Assembly: GCA_022497155.1 (NCBI GenBank) | Contig: MU385740.1 | Span: 372,001-436,000 of the forward strand | DNA from: Whalleya microplaca | Lineage: Eukaryota > Ascomycota > Sordariomycetes > Xylariales > Xylariaceae | Reading direction: 5' to 3' | DNA: 64,000 bases | Shown: piece by piece, positions 34,448-44,532 of the stretch | Layout: the number at the start of each line of letters is the position of its first letter | Numbering within the stretch: the stretch's first letter is position 1 | Made by a program: the position numbers and the translations under genes | Notes under the pieces: generated by a model | Databases searched by the model: none | What the model was told of the DNA's origin: nothing | Seen by the model: the letters and a program-made list of their open reading frames with translations, nothing else

Positions 34448-36482
34448 CTAAATCTGAGACAGTTTATCGTTGACATCCTCAATCATAACTGGTACATCTT
34501 TTGTAGTGACCGATGTGTGCGGGACGCGATACTTTCGATCCGAGTTGTATCCGCTGTAAAATAAGGAAGTTAGTGACACCTAATCCATAATAAACTCAGG
34601 CGAAAGACTCACAAAATCAAGTCCATTTGTTCGATTGAGACACCCTTAGTCTCGGGAAGGAGAAAGTAGGCCCAGAGTGTGGCTACCAACATCCACGCGG
34701 CGAAGAAATACCAAGTGCCATACCCAAATGAGCTGAAAATATACGGCAAAGCTTTTGTTATTGGAAATTGGATAGCCCTACCCCCAACAAACTGTCAGCA
34801 TCTGGGAGATAACATACTAAGATGAGATTGATCTAGTTGGCATCACTCACCATTGCACCAGCGCAGCCCATGTACCTGTAAGATTTCGTAGGGCACCAGG
34901 AAAGATTTCGGCCGATACAATCCAAGGGACACCGTTCAAGCCAAAGGACCAGAAGATAGAGTATATCATGATCATTGCCGTTGCGGCTTTCCCTCCAGCG
35001 GCTGTGGAAGGAGATAGTGTCCCACCTGCATTGATGATATCCGCTGGATGCCCGATCTTGACGTAAGAGCCAACAACCCACAGGCAAAGCGAGCAAACAA
35101 ATGATGAGAGGATCACCGGCCGCCGGCGTCCAACAGCATCGACCAGGAGGATATAGTAAATGAGGGACGCGATTGCTTTGACAAGACCATAAATACCCGT
35201 ATACAGCGAGACATCCTCAATTCCAATGGAACCGAACAGCGTTGGAGAGTAGTAGTTGATCGCTATTGTAATCAGCATACTTAGCTTCGATAAACATAGA
35301 CAGGTAACGGTTTCTTGATTAAAAAACATACCTGACGCGCCAGATAGATTGGCGAGAGTGAATGCGCAGAAGACTAGGAATACACGATTCCTCATTCCCT
35401 TTTGTGAGAGTTCCTTGGCGGCACCGCGGAAAAACGCCCATCGCCCTGTTCCAAATTTGCTTGCTATGGAAGCCTCTTCATTAAGCCTGTTTTGGATAGC
35501 GAGAATATCCTCTTGGACGTCTACCGGCGACAGAAGGCATCTTAGATTAGCAACAGAGCACTGAATCCCTCAACGGAGTACTCACATTGGTGGTCTCGGG
35601 GCAACTTTCTAAGGTCTTCTAGCGCCTTATAAGCTTGCTCATTCTTCTCATTACGCATCAACCAGAGGGGGCTCTCATGAAGGAAGAATCCGCCAATGAA
35701 CAAGAGACCAGCAGGGACAAGTTGAAACGCCATGGGAATTCTCCAGCTGGCTGAGTTAGATGACGACATATGCTGCGAAATGCCGTAGTTGATCCAAAAC
35801 CCAATGACCGAACCTATTTGATAGACGACTTCGAATAAGCCAGTGAGAATTCCACGAATAGGTGGAATGGAGAGCTCGGCTATATAACTAGGAACCGTTG
35901 CAGTAATGGCACCGCATCCAAGCCCAGTGAGAACACGCCCCGCATCTACGTAGTTTTGCATCAGTCACGGTAGCCTTGTCTACAAGGTATTGTATCTAAG
36001 ACTCACAAATGTAAGAGAGTTGATGTGTCGCAACCGTCATGAGGATCGCCCCAATAATGAATACTAAAACGCTGGTTTGAAGCGCCCATTTTCTCCCGAC
36101 ACGCTCAGTAACTATAAAGGGGTGGTTAAATCAGATAGTGTGGAGGCGTTCTGTTGTGAACTAACTAAAGAAACAGAACAACGCTCCGAAAAATGCTCCC
36201 GCTTGGAAGGCAGAAGTGACATTGCTCGACACATCGTTTGCTGAGGCTGTTGTAATGCCGAAATCCGTTGTAAAGCTTGATCTTGCGATAGTAGTTCCTA
36301 CAAATGCGGAATCGTATCCGAAACTATGCATAATGTTACTATGCGTTCGACATGTCGAAAAGCAGTAAATAAGAAACCAACAGCATTGATCCTGTGGCAA
36401 TGACGATAGCCTCACTATAGAGTCTCCAGTTGTAAACCTCTTTTGGCGTGGGCCGATCCTCGACAGCGCGTAATCCGCCCAT
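34448..36482 (-). CDS. MFS sugar/quinate-type transporter
   Basis: Twelve-helix plasma-membrane sugar porter. Eight exons: 36482-36382, 36323-36166, 36111-36007, 35945-35586, 35520-35332, 35262-34851, 34777-34613 and 34553-34448; phases agree, giving 531 residues. Hallmarks in order: FGYDSAFVGTTIARSSF after helix 1, ERVGRKWALQ in the loop between helices 2 and 3, GRVLTGLGCGAITATVPSYI with AELSIPPIRG, HESPLWLMRNEK, INYYSPTLFGSIG (helix 7), DAVGRRRPVIL, GVPWIVSAEIFPGALRNLTG and LLPETKGVS. The FGYD and INYYSP motifs are closest to the fungal quinate permease (QutD) branch of the sugar porter family; the real substrate is unknown. Intron 1 uses donor GTTGGT and intron 2 GTTAGT. It diverges from a flavocytochrome b2-like dehydrogenase, suggesting a shared catabolic role. 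Confidence 0.9.
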
Positions 36483-37168
36483 CTTCAACAGCTAAAAGAC
36501 AAAGTTCTTCCAGACGTCTATTGGAAATAGCAAAAATTTGGGATGTTTATACAAAGACATACCTACCTTAACAGCGAGCAAGTAGGACACCTTTTGAATC
36601 AGATACCGGCAAAAACTGTCCCGACGAAGCATTGTCAAGGACAGCTGGGCAAGGCGATAGTATCCAGTTCACATCAGACATAGTTCCCCATGGGGTAAGA
36701 AATGGAGACGCATGTCGGCCAAGGCCTCCCAATTAGTATAGGTGAGTATAACTGCTAGTCATATTATATAGTAGCGGCTTCGGACTAGGTAATTGGGAGC
36801 CGATGGGGTCGGGATGGGTCGGCTAGTAAACCTTGTCATCGTGGGGTAGACGACCCAGCTTTCTCGTGATTTACATAGGACGATTAGCTGACAAATACCC
36901 CCATTCTCCTGAACTCGGGCTACCAGGAACCGATTGCTTGTGCCGTGATACATTCTTGCACTAGCTAGTTCACCTTTACCGACGCTCGCGTGGGGTTGAG
37001 CTCGTGGACCCTCGAAGACAAGTAGATCTATGTTGTGAAGGGCCCCGTAACTCCATCTTGGTATTGTGTAAAATAATTAGCAAAATTACACATTTCTCTG
37101 TGCCTGTGGACCATTGAAACCCCAAGTCACAGACCGGCCGGGTGGTAGAGAGGGCCTTGACCAACGAA
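36483..37168. promoter_or_regulatory. shared divergent promoter, transporter / b2-like dehydrogenase
   Basis: 686 bp between two start codons. Near the midpoint, 36810-36822 is a CGG-GATGGGT-CGG direct repeat (CGG-N7-CGG), the type of site bound by Zn2Cys6 regulators; it lies 328 and 347 bp from the two ATGs. No gene is present. Function is inferred. Confidence 0.45.
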
Positions 37169-38779
37169 ATGTCCAGATTGAACGGTGCAGAAGTTGCGAA
37201 ACACAACACCAGAGAATCGTGTTGGCTTGTCATACACTCAAAGGTCTACGACGTGACCTCGTTCTTGGAAGAGCATCCAGGCGGACCGATAATTCTACTG
37301 AAGCAGGGCGGCGCGGTATGCCTAACCACTAACATTTCTCTTCATGCTCGACCGAGCATCTCATGCTAACGAGTATTTATACACATAGGATGCCACTATA
37401 GAGTTCGATAAAACACACCCTATAGAGATCTTGAGTGACCTCCCGGACGGGAGCTGTCTAGGTAACATGGACCCGGAAACGGCCGGTGCACTCAACCAGC
37501 CCAGCTCCGCTCAATCCAAACCTGTATCAACTAGTCCGGGGAAGATCCCACATGTCTCCCTCTGCGTAAGGGCCGATGATTTCGAAGCACCAGCCAAGGC
37601 CGTCTTGCCTCATAAAGCATGGATATACGCATCGAGCCACGCGAATTCGGGGCTCTCGTTTAAGACTAACCTCGAAGACTGGTCTCGCATCAGCTTCCGA
37701 CCCCGGGTCTTGCGCGGCATAGCAGACGTGGACACGCGTCGGTCCATCCACGGGCACGTAGCACAATTCCCGTTTTATATTTCGCCGATGGGGAGCCTCG
37801 GGGTAGCCAACCCCGAAGCCGAGCCCGCAGTGGTCCGGGGTGCCGTCAGGAAGGGCCTGCACGCGGTCATCAGTACGGCGAGTACGAAGAACGCAGAGCA
37901 GATCATGCAGAGCTTAGTCGATGAGCAGGCGCGCTTCGGAAACACCAGTCCTTCGCGGCTATTTTTCCAGTTTTACTGTCCGTCCGACAAGACGAGAGCC
38001 AGGTCGCTGCTCCAGAGGGTCAAGAAGGCGGGTTACAAGGGTCTCTGGTGGACGGTGGACGCCCCCGTTCTGGGCAAGCGTCTGGCCGATCGCCGCTTGC
38101 AGGCCGAGGAGACGATAGCCGCTGGGTTCAAAGAGGAAGTCCGCACAAGCAGCAGCGAGAACACGTTTGCGCCAAGTTCGGGCGGCCGAGCTGTGCCCGG
38201 CACGCTGGACCCTGCTCTCAGTTGGGATTATCTGCGGTGGATCCGGGAGGAGTGGGACGGTCCCATTGTTCTCAAGGGTATCCAGTGTGCGGAAGACGCC
38301 AAGATGGCCTTGGAACACGGTTGCAACGGCATTCTCTTGAGTAACCACGGCGGCAGACAATTGCACAATGCCCCGAGCTCATTGGCAACGCTCCTTGAAA
38401 TCCGAACTTATTGTCCCGAGGTACTGGACAAATTGGAGGTCTTCGTGGACGGTGGGCTACGAGATGGAGCAGATGTCCTGAAGGCGATATGCCTCGGCGC
38501 TACAGCCGTCGGCGTTGGGCGTCCATTCCTATATGCACTAGCCGCCTACGGAACCGACGGCGTGGAAAGATGTGCCGACAGTGAGTACATATTATATGTC
38601 TCTTGGAACTTTCATGTCTAACAAGGATAAATATAGTCTTAGCAGAGGAGCTCGTTACAGCGATGAAGCTCCTCGGCATTACCTCACTTGACCAAGCTCG
38701 GCCCGAAATGGTGAACACCTCAAGGCTCCAGAACGAAATGTGGCGCATGGAGACGGCCCCAGTGCGGAGTCGTCTATAA
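37169..38779 (+). CDS. flavocytochrome b2-like FMN-dependent 2-hydroxyacid dehydrogenase
   Basis: Three exons, 37169-37315, 37389-38580 and 38637-38779, give 493 residues. Residues 1-80 are a cytochrome b5 domain with both heme histidines, H36 (EEHPGG) and H59 (FDKTHP), spaced 23 apart as in yeast flavocytochrome b2. The FMN barrel follows with Y129, Y245 (FFQFYCP), D273 (TVDAP), K345 (IVLKGI), H369 and R372 (LSNHGGRQL), D403 and R407 (VDGGLRDG): the catalytic and FMN-binding set is complete. The family oxidises L-lactate or similar 2-hydroxyacids. Unlike yeast Cyb2, there is no room for a mitochondrial presequence before the b5 domain, so a cytosolic location is inferred. The usual Asp after GGRQL is His here, so the substrate may differ. 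Confidence 0.92.
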
Positions 38780-40111
38780 AGAGAATTAAGGTATATTATG
38801 ACAATCTTAAGATTGCCATCGAATGAGGCGCTCTCCTAGAAAGTTCTCATAACACATAAACTACCTATTGATAGATAGATACACTATTCTTGCGTGATAA
38901 AATAAATTGATTACATTTTCTAGCTTGAACAAGTATCCCGAGAAGATGGGCTAGTTTTCTCTAATCTGCTCACGAATCACGATGGTGGCGATGAGCATTG
39001 CTCCTATGCCCTACGAGTTTCGAAATCTTGGTTAGTAAGTTGCAAGCTCAAGTGTCACACAAGAATTCTAAAACGTTAAGTTATCTTTCATGTAAGAGTT
39101 TCTCTGATCCTAATAATTTAGATGTAAATATCTAATAGTTAAATTTCATAAATCCGAATCGCCCTGAGATATTTAGGTAAATAGATATATAACTATCACT
39201 CGCTTAACTAGAACGTAAATATAAGCTACCTCGGACTATAGTGAGTATAGGAGGCATTATACAGATTAGGTAAATGTCTAGTCCAGACGGTGTGTTGATA
39301 TCTGTAACTCAAACTGATCTGAAATGCCAGATGAGGTTTCATGGCTATCATATTGGGGGTCAGTGGATAATTCCGTATCATATAACATGAATAGGATGTT
39401 GACGTTGTATACTCCACCCTTAATCCTATCATAATCTCGAGCTGAGTTGTTTATCGATCCTGATGGATAAGACGGATGCATAGGATCCCACTAACTTACA
39501 TCGCTTCTGCCTAGCCATTTATATAAGCTGTTAAATTGCTTCGGCAAGCATAACTTAGTTACATAACTATCCAAACGCACACTATACACGGGAATGAAGC
39601 GGGTAACTAGGTGTAACTGAATACACGGAGTTGTGATGCCGTATATGGAGATAGTGGTTACCGAAAACGACATAGCATGCGATGTTCGCTCGGGATAAAG
39701 GACACCTGCAGTCGTGTGACGGAAGTACCCGTCATTCGATTGACTAATATTAGTTGACCACTTCCCCTTCTGGATATACTCAGTTGCTATATCTGCTCAA
39801 GCGCCACGATGCACGTAACCGGCTGAACACAATAAGAACCGAGCGATCGGAAACCCACTCCTAAGTTTAGATATGTTTTGACCTTATTTATACCTTAATT
39901 CACAATTGCACCATCAGCGTTACATTGAAATGATTGCAATATGTAATAGTATATACCGTGGTGGTGATGGTAGCTATCACGTTGAAGTTATATAGGTCGA
40001 AGGTGACCGTGCTTCACTTGATAGATCTATAATACATGAATCTGAACAATATTATCTCATCTCCTTTTCACCAACTGCCCTACCCACGGGTAAACATCAA
40101 ATTCATCCAAA
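38780..40111. other. AT-rich intergenic region
   Basis: 1.33 kb of AT-rich sequence with no supported gene. The last ~150 bp is the promoter of the small secreted protein gene. Confidence 0.5.
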
Positions 40112-40480
40112 ATGAGATCAATTATCTTCCTCGTCACCCTGCTCGCAGCCGCCATCACCGCTTCTCCCATCGGGCCCCATCAGAGCAGCAACGCCAACGT
40201 CTTCGAGAAGCGCGGCCAGGACTCCTGCTGCATCTGCATACTGTACGCGATCGCGGGCGGGGTGCACGGCGACGACGTGGCCAATAAGTGCCTCAAGGAG
40301 GGCCACTGTGCCAGCAGGGAGCAGTACCGGAATATGCTCAGGGAGATGCTGACCTGTGCCACGGAATACGCGCCGTACTTCCAGTGGTCCGACGAGATAC
40401 AGCGGAGGTGGAGGAATGTGCTGGCCACGTCGAATTACGGTATTATGCCTGGAGCCATATCTGGTGGCGGGATCGCTTAG
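40112..40480 (+). CDS. small secreted cysteine-containing protein (effector candidate)
   Basis: Single-exon gene of 122 codons. A clear signal peptide covers residues 1-18 (MRSIIFLVTLLAAAITAS). A short propeptide ends in a dibasic Lys-Arg at 33-34, a likely Kex2 cleavage site, leaving a mature chain of about 88 residues. The mature part has six cysteines: C39, C40 and C42 in a tight SCCICIL cluster, then NKC, GHC and LTC; an even number fits three disulfides. Tyr and Trp are frequent (YFQWSDEIQRRW). It is not a hydrophobin (no eight-Cys pattern) and not CFEM-like. The start context and codon use look genuine. Located alone between AT-rich spacers, typical of lineage-specific secreted proteins. 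Function unknown. Confidence 0.75.
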   Translation: MRSIIFLVTLLAAAITASPIGPHQSSNANVFEKRGQDSCCICILYAIAGGVHGDDVANKCLKEGHCASREQYRNMLREMLTCATEYAPYFQWSDEIQRRWRNVLATSNYGIMPGAISGGGIA

Positions 40481-41900
40481 GGGTGTTCTTTTTCTCCCTC
40501 GAGTTCGCTGCACAACATCTCATGAGATACGTTTGCGGAGCAGTTCGAATGTTTACATATGGTTGGAACTTGGTCCTGGGTATGAAGTGATGCGTGTAAT
40601 ATTAGTTAAGGTTGGTGGGCGTTTTGTCTAATCGCTCGTATTGATTCGTGAGACTATTCTGGTTGGGTAAATGGGTTGTAATGAGGGTTCCATCTTGTAC
40701 TTTTCCTACCTTCGTTGTCATCGTCCTCTTCTTCTGCGGACCGATCCAATACAGGAGCTATGGCTGAGCCTATATAGAGTGAGTTAGGTCCGATTCCTAA
40801 CACTGCTATTGGTGTTCGCTCTTACAGGAACACACATAACGGTTAGCTCTATAACAACACCAGCTGGAAGTAAATATAACTTTCAATCGATAAGTGACGA
40901 GGATGGCTCTCCTTCGAAGGACGCCCTCTGTCTCCTATCATCATCATAATCAATGCGACTAAGGTTACGATCAACACATGCTTCTGTCTCTGTATACATA
41001 CATCGCGCGGTATCTACCCAAAACGTACGCTTACAAGCAGCGGCAAGTCCAGGTCTCCAAGTCACAATACATACCCACCAACTAATCGCAAAACCCATCC
41101 CGAAACCACAAATTCCCCCCCCGGGGCCCCAAGGCCAAACAGTATACACCTACCCCCTTTAACCCTCTAGTTAAAGCGCGTACGGCCTCACTTGGCTGCA
41201 ATCCATCCTGGCCATTACCATTGTATTCATAGGGGACCGTCTCGGCTGCTCAGGTGCAAGTGCTCTTTGGATACACACCCGTTAGCAATTCGCCCAGATC
41301 CAATCAACCCATGCGATGATCCCAGGAGGTGAGACGACTTCAGGGACGACACCAGCACTTTAGCACACATACACGGGTACCAAGATCTCAAGGTAGCACA
41401 CAAATTCTAATAGTAATCCGTTATACTGCTAGAAGATATCCTCCCCGTGAGTATATTCCTTTATACCCCCCTAGTCCGTACGTTATCATATACCCAGGGT
41501 TTGACAGAAAGCCCAATGTCCTCGTTGGTACCGCTGACCTCCAGATGTGACCTCCAAGTCCTCCTGGTACCGTCTCTAGCGGGTGGCCGCCGGATCTTCA
41601 CTGCAGGCCAGTCTATTGGTCGGTGCGTGTTGTACACACCACCGCTCTCTAACTCAGACACCACACCAACATGCACTCAAACACCCAAACACACAAAATT
41701 AGTCGAACTCTTTTATTTATATATTGATATATTTGTTCATTCATTAACTTCAAACCGCACAAAGCGCACTCACTCACTCACACCCCCTCTCACACCCCCC
41801 TTTCCCTGGCACATCCCCTTGCCCCCCTTAGCCACCTTGGCCCCCTTACCATCACCACCTTACCACCTTCACCACCACCTTTAGTACTAGTAATAATATA
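40481..41900. other. intergenic region
   Basis: 1.42 kb between the secreted protein gene and the palF 3' end. CA/CT-rich stretches around 41660-41890 precede the palF stop codon. No gene was supported. Confidence 0.5.
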
Positions 41901-44532
41901 CTACCTCTCATACCGAGGCAACGGCTCCGAACCCCTCGCGCCCCGCGCCCCCGACGACGGGCCCGCGAACGAATCATGCACATCGCCCCCATCGCCCATA
42001 TCCCCCTCCCCCTGATCCCCATCTTCGATGAGCACAGGCGCCGACGGCCCAGCCTCACCCACACCCACACCCACACCCAAGCCCCCGAGCGGCGGGGCAG
42101 AGGCCCCGCCGTCGTAGTCCTCGGGGACCTCGGGCGGGGCGCTGGCTTCCTGGAGTAGCCGGCGGCGCTCGAGCTCCTGCTTGTCGTCTATGTGGACGTG
42201 GGGGTGGGAGTGGGAGGGGGGGAAGTGGGGGTGGGAGGCCGCAGCAGCCAGCGGTAGCGCAAGGTCCGTGAGCGTGGGGGCTGAGGGGCCGTCGCCGGTA
42301 TCCCGGTCTGGTATTATGGCGGTGGGCGTGTCGAGATGGGATGTGTCATTCGGGGGAGGAGGGGATGAGGGGGCGGGTGGTGGAGGGGGCCGAGAAGAAG
42401 GGCCCGCCTCGGGAGGAGGAGGAGGTTCAGAAGGAGGGTGTGCTGGTGGCTGGCTGGGCAGGAGCCTCTGCTCAGCCTGGCGCACGCGCTCTTTCTCCGA
42501 TAGCCCGCTCTCGGGCGGTATCTCGGGCGGCGGTATGTAGACGGGGGCCTGGGCGGCGCCGCGGTCCTGGAAGTCGTAGTAGGAGGTCTGGGGCGATGCG
42601 ACCGGGGGGAAGTAGCCCTGGTTGTTGGGCTGTTGTTGTTGTTGTTGTTCGTGGTGTCTGGGGTCGTACTCCCCGTGATGATGATGATGATGATAGTCGT
42701 TCTCGCCGCCGGGGTATTCGTCTTGCCACGTGTAGTTGTGAACGTCCTCCTCGATGAGGGCATCCTGTGAAGGTGCCTGGACGGTGAGCGTTGGTTGCAC
42801 CGACCGGCTCCGTGAACGGTTGGTGTCCATGGTACCGACGACCACTTCGAACGACACGGATATGACCCCTTTCTCGCGCCTCAGGTGGTCGGTTTCCACT
42901 ATAGTCCCATTCCAATTTGCCAGGCGCTTTAAATCACCGTATGCGCCAACTACCGAGCCGGGACTACCGCCCGGTATACTCATGGAACCCATCCTATTTC
43001 CCTGCTGTGAACTCCCCCCGGTTGGGCCGGCGAGTTTTCCGCCGAGGTCAACGACGACCTCGACATGATATTTGAAACTAATCAACCCCCCAGGAACACT
43101 TTTAATGCTCGGGAACGCATCCTCGGGCACCCTTATGGACGTTGTGATGTTGGCCGTCAGGGTCGACGGATCGATGATGAGCGGCGCGACGGCCTGCGAG
43201 AGGTCCTTCCGAAAAACGCTGCAGGAGCCGGCGGAGGAGAGTGACAGCCCTCCAAGACCTGTCCGCGATCTAGGGTAATAATCGTCCCGCTCTAGCCGCT
43301 TGGCATCTTCTTTTGACAGATCTGTAAACAGGGATATTGGCGGGGAATAGTCGACACGGCCCTGCCGGTACAGCGTGACGATGATACCGTGCATACTCTT
43401 CATGCGACGGTTGTGCTCAACTTTGATTTTTACTGGCAATAAGTCTCCGGGCAGACAGCCCCCTTTCAACAACTCGACTGTGGCTGTGATCTCCCTCTCG
43501 TCATTCCCCGAGGCCCTACTCCCCGCAACCGATTCACCACTTACATCGGCGCCTCGCCCGCTATTAGAACCGCCACTATTATTACTTATAGCGCTCTCCC
43601 CGCTGATCTCGCTCTGTAGATCACTGGCTATAAGATCCGTCCGTAATGGATTGCGCGGTAAACTGCCTCCGCCCATCCCCGTCGTCGTCACCTCGCCGAG
43701 ACTGGCCGAGCTCTCGTTGGAGTTCTCGTTTGCTCTCGTGGAGTCCATGTCTGAAGCCGGTTCCTGCGTTTCCGTAGTCACTGAACTGCGCTTAGCCGTC
43801 TGTGTGGCCGTGGAGGCTGCTGTTTTCCGCCTCCTCGGCCGTCTGCGTAACGTCTGCATACAGACCTTGCGTTCGCGCGGGGGGACCAGCAAGCCTATGT
43901 CGACCTTCTCGACCAGAGCCACCTTCGTTTCGCAGCTGGAAGTCGGCGCTATCGACGTCGGCCGTGTCAAGGTGGCCGTGACCACGTATGATATGGTTCC
44001 CCTTTCGAACTGCGATGGCCGTTAGTATTGCTTGGGGTGGAGCCTCACGGGAGACGAGCCGTACATCAATACTGCTGGGGAGCCCCTTGGGAGGAAAGAC
44101 GAGCTCGAACTCGAACTCGAATCTCGTGGGTTTCAGCCTGCCTTCCCCACACAGAACCTGCTCATCCTGAAACAGCGAGGCGTGTCCATTGCCATGATAC
44201 CGGAAGTTCTTGCTCGCCTCGTGTGATATCAGGGCAGGATTGACCGGGGCAAGCTGTGCGCCGGCACCGGCGTGTTTGTAGACGCGAACGTAGCCGTGTA
44301 GGGCGACGGTCAGGTGGGTTATGCGGAAGGGCTTCACGACGGAGAGGACGACATGCCCCTTGACGTGGTCGCCGGCGGAGTACTGGCGATGGGGCTCCTG
44401 CAGTCGGATGTGGAAATCGGCGAGGTTTCGGGTTCGCGAGCGCAGGGGAGAGGCAAGTCGCGAGAAGAAGGAGGTCTTGGGTGGCGGGTCGTCGGGCGGC
44501 GAACTGGCAGGCTGGTCGGGTTTGGAACCCAT
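41901..44532 (-). CDS. palF: arrestin-related pH-signalling protein PalF/RIM8
   Basis: Arrestin-like adaptor that links the ambient-pH sensor PalH to ESCRT and so to PacC activation. Exons 44532-44065 and 44009-41901 (donor GTACGG, acceptor ATCGCAG, phase 0) give 858 residues. The arrestin N-domain starts near FHIRLQEPHRQYSAGDHVKG and includes GNGHASLFQDEQVLCGEGRL and DFERGTISYVVTATLTRPTS. The C-domain includes ATVELLKGGCLPGDLLPVKI, HGIIVTLYRQGRVDY and DDYYPRSRTGLGGL, closely matching Aspergillus PalF. A Ser-rich linker separates the domains. The C-terminal third is disordered, with His and Gln runs, many Pro, and two PSAP tetrapeptides (about residues 731-734 and 811-814). The His and Gln runs come from in-frame triplet repeats. 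Two GCCAAG words (45093-45098, 45240-45245) lie upstream but could be chance. Confidence 0.93.
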
